64,000 nucleotides of DNA from an uncultured Erysipelotrichaceae bacterium (GTDB taxonomy: Bacteria; Bacillota_I; Bacilli_A; RFN20; CAG-826). The stretch is from positions 1 through 64,000 of the forward strand of contig CAMVEL010000008.1 of the NCBI GenBank assembly GCA_947166565.1. The letters are read 5' to 3'. Made by a program: the position numbers and the translations under genes. This document shows, piece after piece, positions 18,890-27,778 of this stretch (position 1 is its first letter; every line of letters begins with the position of its first letter). Below the pieces are notes generated by a model, which worked only from the letters and a program-made list of their open reading frames with translations, did no database searches and had not been told where the DNA came from.

Positions 18890-18928
18890 ACACCAAAGCG
18901 CTGAGACAGCTTTCTGCCCAGCGCTTTG
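18890..18928 (-). promoter_or_regulatory. Stable intercistronic hairpin between oppA and oppB
   Basis: CCAAAGCGCTG...CAGCGCTTTGG, 11-bp perfect stem. Confidence 0.65.
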
Positions 18929-18964
18929 GAAACTTATTTGTTGTTACGACTAACGAATGCTAAG

Positions 18965-21769
18965 TTACTCAGCCGCAAGTGGGGACGCCGGGGCGTTGGT
19001 AACAGGAAGCGCGACAGAAACGGTAACGAGGCTTTCGACACCATTAATGTTCTGAGTGACTTCCATAACTATACCAATCTGACCGACGGAAGCGAACATC
19101 TGACCAGCGTTGCCAGAGATGGTTAAGTCGAAGCTACCGAGATCGAGGACTTCGTCATCGCCTTCGCCAGAGGTGACGAAGTTGACATCACCTGTGACCC
19201 AAGGATTGCCAACGACTGGCTCTTCGAGTTCTTCACCATCGACGATGTAAGCAACATAGTCTTCTACGTCTGAATCTAATTCCTGATAGTAGAGAGGCGC
19301 AGCGGTATCAGGATCGTAGTATTCGGCAAAGAGCACAGTGCCATCGGTTGGATCGAATGTGACATCGCCATAGCCAGCGTTGACTTGGAGACGTAGACCA
19401 CTGACATCGAGGCTCCATTGATCGGCCGGGAGTTTAAGAAGCTCTTTGGCACCTTCATCACCAGCTTCGGCGGCTGCCCTAAGGATTGCCATACCATCGC
19501 GGAAGTCGAAGGCGACCTTGAGGCCTTCGCCAGCCTTGTATTCGGCTTTGGCGTTATTGATTTCGCCAGCTTTGGCTTCAACGCCCTTGTTCATGACGAC
19601 GCCATGGTCGACGGCCGCCCACAAGGTGTTGTAGGACCAGGTCTCTCCCTTATATTCAAGGTCGAGGTCGGAAGTGTCTTTACCCCAGTTGAGGGTGAAT
19701 CCGGAGGAGTTATCGGATTTAAGGACTTCCATGAAGTTGAGAGGATCGAGGGCGTTACCGGAGATTGATCCGAAGCCAAGGTCGAATTTACCGACCTGGA
19801 GGTGCTTCTCATAGACGTCGGACCAGACATCGACGGCCTGGGAGTTGACATCGAGGGTGAGTTCGTTGGCTTTGGCTTGTTCGGACTCGTTGAAGGCCTT
19901 CTCGACATATTCTTCGATGTCGGGGGCGTAGTTCTTCAAATGGGATGGATACATCCACCACGCGTCGATGACGAGCTTGTCTTTCTTCTTGACTTTGCCT
20001 TCGGCCATGAGTTCCTTGATGGCTTCATTGAAGGCTGCTTTGGAGAGAGCTTCGCTATAGCCGCCGGTCGCAAGGGTATCGCCCCAGAAATCGGCAAGAG
20101 CGTCTTTGTGCTCTTGGGTGGTGTTATAGGCGATACCACCTTCAGGATCGCTCATGTAGTTGGAGGAGAAATAGTTGGTGGAAGCGATGGAACCACGCTT
20201 GGCGGCGTAGGCATCGCGGTCGATCGAATAGAAGAGACCTCTGATGAAGTTCTCGTTGGACATCCATGGCTTGCATTGATAGGCGTTATCGCCAAGCTGA
20301 GCAACGGTGCCCTTGGAACCGAAGAGTTGGTTCCAGACTTCCTGGGTGCAGGAATTGACGTTGAGTTTGAAGACGGATGTACCAGTGACTTTGGTGGTAC
20401 GGGAGTCGTTCTTGTATTGCTCAATGAAGTCTAATGGGATACCAGCGGCGTCGATCTTGCCGGCAAGGAACTGCTGGAAGGCGTAGTTAGGATCTTTCTG
20501 AGCAGCGGTCCAGATGTTTATATAGACGCCGGGGATGGAATAGAGCTGGGAGTTTTCTTGGCGTTCGAACCAGTCATCGTTACGCTTGAAGGCGATACCC
20601 TTTTCTTCTTCCCAGGATTCAAGGGTGTAGGTGCTGGTGGAAAGAATATTATCGACAGGGGTCGTATCCTTGTTGGAATCGTAACCGCCATAGTTCTTGG
20701 GGTTCGCACCATCGTTGGTGACGAGGTTGAAGAAACGCCTGTTGATAGGAGCATAGAGGTTCGAGGCAAGGCTATACATCGCATAGAAACGGTTGGTTGG
20801 AGCACCAAGGGTAACATCGATATAATCGCCAACGTTATCGGTGCCTTTCTTAACACCGACTTTCTCCTCGAAGAGAGTATCGTTGATGCCATCGGTGGAA
20901 CCGGCATAGTAAGCGGCAGCGCCTTTGATGGAGGAATAGCCGCTCCTCTTGGCGAGTTCGTTGCCACGGTAATATTTGAATTTGCCGCAGAGCAAGATCT
21001 TGAAGGCATCGACATAGTCATCGAGTTCGATGTTAACTCCATCGAAGGCCTTTCGGTCTTCCCTAGCGGAATTGGTGTGATATTTGACTTTGCCTTTTTC
21101 GCCAGTGCGGACATAGATACGCCAGGTGTCGCTGGTCGCCTCCGGATCTTCTGGGAAGGCCGCGACGCCATTCTTGACGATATACGGACGATCCTTGGTT
21201 GAAAGGACACCATACCAGTCATAGCCGTTCTTGGCGGCGTTCATCTTGGTGCCGAAGTAGGAGCCGGCGATGTAGCTATAAAGGTCATCGACCTGAGAGC
21301 CATTGTCATCAAGGGCATTGATCTTCGCTGGATCAGAGGTATCGTAAGTGTTGTAATAATTCTTCTTAACGACTTCCTCGTTGGTGAGGTCGCCAGTGAG
21401 TTTACCTTCGCGAAGGATACCGAAGCCATAACCGGTGATGTAGTTCTCAACGCCTTTGGTAACGCGTGGGTTATACATCTGGAAGGCACCGTTTTCGAAT
21501 AGTGGAAGACCGGTGATCATGTTGTCAACGGCATATTTTTCGAGGGTGCCAAGTATGGCGGTTCTTTCTTTGGCGTCAGCGCCGATAAGGGAAGCAATAC
21601 CAGTCTTCGCTTCGGCGACTGGAGCCGTGCTGGATGTATCATCTCCGCCAGGGGTGGTAGTAGCAGTTCCGCTTCCGGATGAGTCGGGATTGTTGCCGCC
21701 GCCGCAAGCCGCTAAGGTGCTCGCGATGCAGAGGGATGAAACAAGAAGTGCAATTTTGCGTTTGTTCAT
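18965..21769 (-). CDS. oppA: Oligopeptide ABC transporter substrate-binding lipoprotein OppA-like (934 aa)
   Basis: Lipobox STLAACGGG; first gene of the opp operon; SBP family 5-like segments (DPLNFMEVLKSDNSSGFTLNW, WNQLFGSKG...NENFIRGLFYSIDR). Confidence 0.82.
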   Translation of the reverse strand: MNKRKIALLVSSLCIASTLAACGGGNNPDSSGSGTATTTPGGDDTSSTAPVAEAKTGIASLIGADAKERTAILGTLEKYAVDNMITGLPLFENGAFQMYNPRVTKGVENYITGYGFGILREGKLTGDLTNEEVVKKNYYNTYDTSDPAKINALDDNGSQVDDLYSYIAGSYFGTKMNAAKNGYDWYGVLSTKDRPYIVKNGVAAFPEDPEATSDTWRIYVRTGEKGKVKYHTNSAREDRKAFDGVNIELDDYVDAFKILLCGKFKYYRGNELAKRSGYSSIKGAAAYYAGSTDGINDTLFEEKVGVKKGTDNVGDYIDVTLGAPTNRFYAMYSLASNLYAPINRRFFNLVTNDGANPKNYGGYDSNKDTTPVDNILSTSTYTLESWEEEKGIAFKRNDDWFERQENSQLYSIPGVYINIWTAAQKDPNYAFQQFLAGKIDAAGIPLDFIEQYKNDSRTTKVTGTSVFKLNVNSCTQEVWNQLFGSKGTVAQLGDNAYQCKPWMSNENFIRGLFYSIDRDAYAAKRGSIASTNYFSSNYMSDPEGGIAYNTTQEHKDALADFWGDTLATGGYSEALSKAAFNEAIKELMAEGKVKKKDKLVIDAWWMYPSHLKNYAPDIEEYVEKAFNESEQAKANELTLDVNSQAVDVWSDVYEKHLQVGKFDLGFGSISGNALDPLNFMEVLKSDNSSGFTLNWGKDTSDLDLEYKGETWSYNTLWAAVDHGVVMNKGVEAKAGEINNAKAEYKAGEGLKVAFDFRDGMAILRAAAEAGDEGAKELLKLPADQWSLDVSGLRLQVNAGYGDVTFDPTDGTVLFAEYYDPDTAAPLYYQELDSDVEDYVAYIVDGEELEEPVVGNPWVTGDVNFVTSGEGDDEVLDLGSFDLTISGNAGQMFASVGQIGIVMEVTQNINGVESLVTVSVALPVTNAPASPLAAE

Positions 21770-21851
21770 TTATAAGTTCCTCCTTTTTAGGAATTGTGCA
21801 TTTAATTTATAAGCCATATGAAAATTGTCAAATGGAAAAATTTTCACATGC

Positions 21852-21870
21852 ATATGAAAGCGTTTTCATT
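21852..21870. promoter_or_regulatory. cre-like operator upstream of opp operon
   Basis: ATATGAAAGCGTTTTCATT contains TGAAAGCGTTTTCA, matching the CcpA cre consensus. Confidence 0.65.
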
Positions 21871-21894
21871 TACAAAAAATATCGATAAAAGGCC

Positions 21895-22314
21895 TTAAAT
21901 GCCTACTCCAGTATCCGTGGCAAAAACGATTCTTAGGACTATTGCAGCCACCAATAATAGCAAACCAAACGTCAAAAACGGCCAGAAAAAACCAAAGCCT
22001 TTTTTCTTTCTGGTTTCCTTCTTTTTCTCTACATATTCAACGTAATCCTTGTATGGTTTTACCTTATCTTTGCTAGGGTTCATATGGAAGAAGACGTCCC
22101 TAACGCCATAGACGAACATGTCGAAGGCCCCGAAATGGCCAACCATGGCAAGGAGCCCCAAAGCAAGGATGATGCCCCCTGAGAAAAAGCATCCGTTGAT
22201 CCAGCCAATCATCGAAAAATTATGGGGAATGAAGAAAACGAGGCAAAAGACGGCGATGCTTACTCCGAGGATGATTCCCCAATAGATCAGGTTTTTGATA
22301 AGGCGCTCGTTCAT
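21895..22314 (-). CDS. DUF3899-like small membrane protein, hypothetical
   Basis: Three to four TM segments; FFSGGIILALGLLAMVGHFGAFDMFVYGVR. Confidence 0.65.
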   Translation of the reverse strand: MNERLIKNLIYWGIILGVSIAVFCLVFFIPHNFSMIGWINGCFFSGGIILALGLLAMVGHFGAFDMFVYGVRDVFFHMNPSKDKVKPYKDYVEYVEKKKETRKKKGFGFFWPFLTFGLLLLVAAIVLRIVFATDTGVGI

Positions 22315-22391
22315 ATGTCTAATTATCTCACTTTTTCTTTCAATGGGTGGCTTTGACGCTTTTCCCTTATACGCATATACGCATGTGCTAA

Positions 22392-22925
22392 TTAAATATT
22401 ACTATAGAAAGCCTTGAAGATTTCCTCATCGAGGATACTTCTCATCGTGGTGAGGAAATCGTTTTTATCAACCACCCCTCCATGATATAGGAGACGGTAA
22501 TCGACCCCAAATTCTTTGATGCGCGTATCGCTTAACACGAATCCGTTTCTTTCATAGAAGCCGATCCTTCTTTTTCTTAACGGGAGGTCTTCATAATCCC
22601 CATCTATTTCCTCCGCGAGAAGGAAAACCCTTTTGTTGGGGAAACGCCTGAATAATTCTTGAAGGACACGGCTTCCATAGCCTTTTCCCCTAAGGGATTC
22701 CTTAATCGCGAAAAAGAAAAGATATACCGTTTCCCCATAAATGACGATATCGGCTAGACCGATGAAGGCTTTGTTTTCGTAAATCGCGTAGAAATCGCTT
22801 CCGTTGAAGGAAAGGGTCATTTCAAACGGGGGTCTTTCGTCTTCTGGGAAGGCGGTTTCGAAAAGATCCTTTACTTCTTCTATGCTTGGAGAACCCAAAT
22901 CTATTTTCAAAAACGTCAATTCCAT
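22392..22925 (-). CDS. GNAT family N-acetyltransferase
   Basis: FFFAIKESLRGKGYGSRVLQELF acetyl-CoA loop and RIGFYERNGFV. Confidence 0.85.
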   Translation of the reverse strand: MELTFLKIDLGSPSIEEVKDLFETAFPEDERPPFEMTLSFNGSDFYAIYENKAFIGLADIVIYGETVYLFFFAIKESLRGKGYGSRVLQELFRRFPNKRVFLLAEEIDGDYEDLPLRKRRIGFYERNGFVLSDTRIKEFGVDYRLLYHGGVVDKNDFLTTMRSILDEEIFKAFYSNI

Positions 22926-23007
22926 GACCCAATTTTACACGAAATGATGCTTTTCTTGCTTCACCAAAGAAAAAAAGGACTAAAATCCCTTTTGGAGGAA
23001 TCGAATC

Positions 23008-23334
23008 ATGAAAGAACTTTACCTCGTTCTCAAAAGCTCCCCGGAAGCTTATAAAACCTTGGAAGAATTAAAATACGAGGGCTTCAATGCCACCGTCTTA
23101 TCCGCGGAAAGCCTTAGGCATGCCGTCGATTATTACCCGGAAGAACACCATTTCTTCACTCTTCGTCATATCGAGAAGAAGGAAATGATGGAATCCATCC
23201 TTTGCCTTTTCATCCTTAAAGACGAGGAACTTGATGCCGTCAAGAACACGATTAGGGAAAGGACCAACGGCTTCAAGGATATCAAAGGATGCATGTATTC
23301 CTTTAGCATTGAGGACTACGAGGGTTCTTTGTAA
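23008..23334 (+). CDS. 108-aa protein, candidate PII-like regulator
   Basis: LYLVLKSSPEAYKTLEELKYEGFNATVLSAESL...ILCLFILKDEELDAVKNTIRERTNGFKDIKGCMYSFSIED; 9 nt before an antiporter gene. Confidence 0.6.
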   Translation: MKELYLVLKSSPEAYKTLEELKYEGFNATVLSAESLRHAVDYYPEEHHFFTLRHIEKKEMMESILCLFILKDEELDAVKNTIRERTNGFKDIKGCMYSFSIEDYEGSL

Positions 23335-23343
23335 AGGTTATTT

Positions 23344-24642
23344 ATGGAATTCCCGATTTTTGCTTATATAGCTTTGCTTTTGCTCGCGGCCTTGTTATCG
23401 ACGAGGCTCATGAAGGTTTTGAAACTCCCTAACGTCACGGGCTTCATCATCACGGGCATCATCATGGGGCCTTTTGTCTTCGGGGTCCTTTTCAACAATT
23501 TCTCCTATGACGGGATAAAAAACGGGACGATCGCCCAATATATTTCCAGATTGGGGTGGGTATCGCAGGTCGCCCTTGGCTTTATCGCCTTCTCCATAGG
23601 CACTTCATTTAAGGCCTCCTCATTGAAAGCTTTAGGAAAAAGGGTCCTTGTCATCACCGTGCTTGAAGCTCTAGGCGGCTCCTTAATCGTCATTTTGGCC
23701 TTGGTTATCCTCCATCTATGCATGCCTGATATCGTTGGAATGGAGGTAGTCCTCACCTTAGGGGCCATCGCTTCCGCGACTGCCCCGGCCGCGACCTTAA
23801 TGGTCATTAGGCAATATAAGGCAAGAGGAAAGCTCGTCGATACCTTGCTTCCGGTAGTCGCTCTTGACGATGCGGCCGCTTTGATATTGTTCGCCATCCT
23901 TTTCCAAATCGCGAATTCCATCTCCACCGGAAGCGAATTCTCAGCATATAAGATGATCGCTAAACCGCTTATTGAGATTGCCATATCCTTAGGATTTGGA
24001 GCGATACTTGGCCTAATCGTCGTCTTTGCTAATCGCTTCTTCAAATCGAGGAACAACCGCCTCGTCTTCTGCATCTTCTCGATCTTTGCCGCGTTAGGCC
24101 TTTATACCTTATTCCGTAATCAGCAGCTTGGCGGATTCGAACTTAGTTCCTTGCTTATGTGTATGATGGCCGGAGCCTTCTACGCTTCCTTAAGGGAAGA
24201 TTCAGGAAGGACCTTTGACGTTTTGGATAGATTCACCACCCCAGTGTATATGATGTTCTTCGTTTTGTCGGGGGCCTCCCTCGATTTAAGCGTCTTCTTC
24301 AACGAAAATGGCGGGATAGTCCTTCTTATCGCCTTTATCTACATCATCTCCCGCGTCATCGGCAAATGGGGCGGAGCCTTCACGGGGGCCACCATCACCA
24401 AATGCGAAAACGAGATCCGTTATTATCTAGGATTGACCCTTATCCCCCAAGCGGGTGTCGCGATTGGTTTAGCAACGAACGCGAACGCCTTGTTCTCGGA
24501 AAACCCCGCGACCGCCGAAGCGGGTTCATTGATCCTCGCGATCGTTCTCACTTCAACCCTAGTCTATGAACTCGTCGGTCCGTTAGTGTCCAAATTCGCG
24601 CTTAAAAAAGCCAATCAGATCCCCGTTGAAGAAAAACAATAA
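23344..24642 (+). CDS. Cation:proton antiporter (CPA2/Kef-type membrane subunit)
   Basis: LKLPNVTGFIITGIIMGP, LDDAAALILFAI, LIPQAGVAIGLA; 12 or so TM segments. Confidence 0.88.
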   Translation: MEFPIFAYIALLLLAALLSTRLMKVLKLPNVTGFIITGIIMGPFVFGVLFNNFSYDGIKNGTIAQYISRLGWVSQVALGFIAFSIGTSFKASSLKALGKRVLVITVLEALGGSLIVILALVILHLCMPDIVGMEVVLTLGAIASATAPAATLMVIRQYKARGKLVDTLLPVVALDDAAALILFAILFQIANSISTGSEFSAYKMIAKPLIEIAISLGFGAILGLIVVFANRFFKSRNNRLVFCIFSIFAALGLYTLFRNQQLGGFELSSLLMCMMAGAFYASLREDSGRTFDVLDRFTTPVYMMFFVLSGASLDLSVFFNENGGIVLLIAFIYIISRVIGKWGGAFTGATITKCENEIRYYLGLTLIPQAGVAIGLATNANALFSENPATAEAGSLILAIVLTSTLVYELVGPLVSKFALKKANQIPVEEKQ

Positions 24643-24688
24643 GGATAGAATTGGCTTACCCGTGTATTAAAATATTGCCTAAAAGATA

Positions 24689-25183
24689 TTAGACTCGCGT
24701 TATTTTGTCTTCCTCGAATTGTTTTGGCTTGCGGGCAACACCGTCCGCGGGATAGCCAAGGAGGATCGCGCAGAAAACGGTCTCCCCTTCCTTAACCTTA
24801 GCAACCTCATTGATGTTACGAAGCCTATCCGCATAAGGATGGACCGCGCACCACAAGGAGCCTAAGCCAAGGGAAGTCGCGCTAAGAAGGATATTTTCCG
24901 CGGCAACCGCGCAATCTTGATACCAGAGGTTCTCGCTCTTTTTGGTATCGCCAACGACCAAGATAACCGCCGGGACCTTATAACGGCCGAAGGGCAATCC
25001 GTCATAGACTCTGGCCCTCGATTCTTCGGAAAGGCAGGCGACAAAGCGATATGGACGGAGGTTCCTCCCGCTTGGCCCATATTGGGCCGCATGGAGAATT
25101 TCGTCTAACTTCTCTTCTTCGATTGGATCTTCTTTGAATCCCCTGCAGGAGAAACGATTCATCAAAACGTCTTTGAATTCCAT
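24689..25183 (-). CDS. Nitroreductase family protein
   Basis: MNRFSCRGFKEDPIEEEKLDEILHAAQYGPSGRNLRPYRFV ... LGLGSLWC. Confidence 0.88.
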   Translation of the reverse strand: MEFKDVLMNRFSCRGFKEDPIEEEKLDEILHAAQYGPSGRNLRPYRFVACLSEESRARVYDGLPFGRYKVPAVILVVGDTKKSENLWYQDCAVAAENILLSATSLGLGSLWCAVHPYADRLRNINEVAKVKEGETVFCAILLGYPADGVARKPKQFEEDKITRV

Positions 25184-25201
25184 TGTATGGGTCCTTTCTT
25201 T

Positions 25202-25741
25202 TTATCCAATGTTCCTTAAGGCCTTCAATTCGGGGACATCGATTTCCTTGACGTCATCCTTATCGAAGACGGAGACATCCTCAAGATGGACGTGCCCGTC
25301 TTTATCTTGGGCGGCTTTCTCCAAAGAAAGAATCATATACGAGGCCTTCGCCCTATCGAGGAGTTTGCCATTCTTATCGTAAAGCTCGGCAACCCCATCG
25401 AAGAAGAGTTTGCTCCTTTTGGTGATTTTCCCTACGGCTATAAGCTCTTCGCCATATGGGGCCGGGGCATGGAATTCAACTTCGATTTTCATGGTGACTC
25501 CCCAAAGGGTATCGTCATAAACCCATAAGGCCCTGCCGATGACCTCATCAAGCAAGGCGGTAACCATGCCTCCATGGGTCCTCGAGGGATAGGATTGATG
25601 GTTTGGGTCAAATGTCACCAAGGCGACGCAGGTCTCATCCTCCATCGAATAGAACCTAGCCTTGGCCGAAGCGGGGTTATCAAGCCCGCAGATGATGCAA
25701 TCATGGGAATTATTCTGTTTCTTAACGACTTTTTTTATCAT
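25202..25741 (-). CDS. Hotdog-fold thioesterase (PaaI-like)
   Basis: CIICGLDNPASAKARF, SRTHGGMVTALLDEVIGRAL. Confidence 0.82.
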   Translation of the reverse strand: MIKKVVKKQNNSHDCIICGLDNPASAKARFYSMEDETCVALVTFDPNHQSYPSRTHGGMVTALLDEVIGRALWVYDDTLWGVTMKIEVEFHAPAPYGEELIAVGKITKRSKLFFDGVAELYDKNGKLLDRAKASYMILSLEKAAQDKDGHVHLEDVSVFDKDDVKEIDVPELKALRNIG

Positions 25742-25822
25742 GGATAAATCCTCCGATTGACGATTATAGGACAAAGCGAAAACAAAAGGAGACCTTATTT
25801 GCTTTTTTGGAAGTGATTTGTT

Positions 25823-27736
25823 TTAGGACAAGGTAAAGGTTTTTTGGGAACCAACATCAACGTCAAGATAGAAATCGTAATAATGGTAATCGCAGAGGGT
25901 GACATTCACTTCGGAATCGGTGAAGACCTTCACTTCGTATTGTGGCCCATAAGGCAAAATGGCATCGACTCCGGTAACATCGATTCTAGTTGGGACATCG
26001 GCGACATAAACCACCCCATTATCGACGTTAACGATCTCATGTCCCCCTTCAAATATGCTCATCTTCGCGTTTTGATCGGGCAAGGAAACCGTGAAATATT
26101 TGCCATCGGGGTTGGTGTTTTTGAATGGCTCATTGACGTAATTTGGATCAAGGGCCCTAGTTTCCGCAAGGCAAAGCTCTGGGTAATGGCCGGTTCCCAA
26201 ACAGGAAAGATTCGATTTGGAGAAAAGGGTGAAGATAATTTGGAATAAGCCTTTGGTGATGACGTCCCCTCCAAAATCCGCGAGCATCTTGATGAAGGCC
26301 TGGACCTTTGGTTTGACTTCAGCTAAAGGGAACATGATTCCGAATTTCTCTAGTCCGCGGTTAACGATGACCGTCAGATCCTGAACCAGGTATTTACGTT
26401 GCTCAGCCACGAAGAAATCATTGATTAGAGTATCCAAATCGAAGATGGAGATAATGTCGTTGATCATCGAAACCCCAAGGTCAATCAACGAGCCTTTGAA
26501 ATTGCCCGAACGATAGATGATATCGAATATCGTTCGGAAGGCCGGTTGAAGTTTCTCGACATAACTCGTTTTGGCTTCCATGGCCTTTTCCCTTGAGGAT
26601 GCCCCTAGGCCAAATTTGGTGAGTTCGGAGATGAATTCGCGAAGGTATAGCCCCTCCGTCCAACTCAAAGCGTTGGGGTCATCAATGAGTTTTAGGCCTT
26701 TCAACGTCTTGACGCGGAAGTTATCGATTGGGTATCCATTAACAAAGGAAAGTTTGTAGTTAGGAAGGGATTCGAGGATCCTCTTCATGTCCGATTTTTC
26801 CTTGGAAGGATTTAGGTAACTTACCCTATCGGGGAAATAACGGTCGTTGCCAAAACGGGTGAATTCCACTTCCTTCATGGCCACAAGGGGGACGAGGTCA
26901 TTGAAATTCACGTGGTTGAAGATATTGGAATAAACGTCTTTCCTAGCAAGGAGGAAGCCTTGGGCGTCCTCTTTCATCGGGGCTCCCATAGGAGGCTCAA
27001 AACAATAGGAATAGAAATTCTCTTTCTTTAGATTGACCCCTTCTCCAAGGATTTTGGTTCCTTCTTCGATGGATTGGTCAATCAGTCCCGAAGCGATATT
27101 CGCGGTCGCCCCGGCCCTAGAATAGCCGGAAGTCCAGAGTTTGATATCGCCTTTGATGTTTTTGGATGATAAATAGTCTTTTAATTCGCTTATGAATTGG
27201 TCCGCGGCCTTGCGGAAACCATAATGGAAGCCATCTTCCCTGAGCTTTCCGTCAGAAGGATCAGCGATAGTCAGATTACTAGCCCATTCGGCTTCGTATC
27301 CGGCCCCGCGGATTCCAACATATACAAGGGGCGTACCTTCGATTTCCTTATGGGCGAAGACCAATCCGATCGTGTCGGTTTCGGATTTCTTATGGTAATC
27401 CCCGTTGGCGGCGAAATCCTTGAAGCCAACATTACCAAGGAGGTTTTCGATATTCACGTATCTTGTGAGTTTGGTGATGTTGCTTTCCTTGACGGAGGCA
27501 AAGGAAGCCATCGCAAAAGATAGGGAGGCCGTTGCTAAGGAAGGATTATATTCGGTCGAGGGCTTAGAAAAATAATCGTCGGCAAAAAACAAATCCGTAT
27601 TGAAGTCGCCTTTCGATGATTGATAATCGAAACGGACGTTTCCAACAGGAATGCTTCCACAGGAAGATAATAGAAAAGGAAGGAAAGTCAGGACTGTCCA
27701 TTTTTTCGAAAATGAATGACGAGGTCTTTGCTTCAT
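25823..27736 (-). CDS. Secreted lipase-class-3-like lipoprotein (alpha/beta hydrolase)
   Basis: LPFLLSSCGS lipobox; IKLWTSGYSRAGATANIASG nucleophile elbow. Confidence 0.75.
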   Translation of the reverse strand: MKQRPRHSFSKKWTVLTFLPFLLSSCGSIPVGNVRFDYQSSKGDFNTDLFFADDYFSKPSTEYNPSLATASLSFAMASFASVKESNITKLTRYVNIENLLGNVGFKDFAANGDYHKKSETDTIGLVFAHKEIEGTPLVYVGIRGAGYEAEWASNLTIADPSDGKLREDGFHYGFRKAADQFISELKDYLSSKNIKGDIKLWTSGYSRAGATANIASGLIDQSIEEGTKILGEGVNLKKENFYSYCFEPPMGAPMKEDAQGFLLARKDVYSNIFNHVNFNDLVPLVAMKEVEFTRFGNDRYFPDRVSYLNPSKEKSDMKRILESLPNYKLSFVNGYPIDNFRVKTLKGLKLIDDPNALSWTEGLYLREFISELTKFGLGASSREKAMEAKTSYVEKLQPAFRTIFDIIYRSGNFKGSLIDLGVSMINDIISIFDLDTLINDFFVAEQRKYLVQDLTVIVNRGLEKFGIMFPLAEVKPKVQAFIKMLADFGGDVITKGLFQIIFTLFSKSNLSCLGTGHYPELCLAETRALDPNYVNEPFKNTNPDGKYFTVSLPDQNAKMSIFEGGHEIVNVDNGVVYVADVPTRIDVTGVDAILPYGPQYEVKVFTDSEVNVTLCDYHYYDFYLDVDVGSQKTFTLS

Positions 27737-27778
27737 GCCATAATTCTAAAGAATTCCAAGCGGGGTTCTCAACAAAAA

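Noticed and set aside
19802-21202. Long plus-strand ORFs (210 and 214 aa) inside oppA
   Set aside because: Antisense shadow ORFs; low-complexity composition, no SD, oppA frame is continuous and conserved-looking
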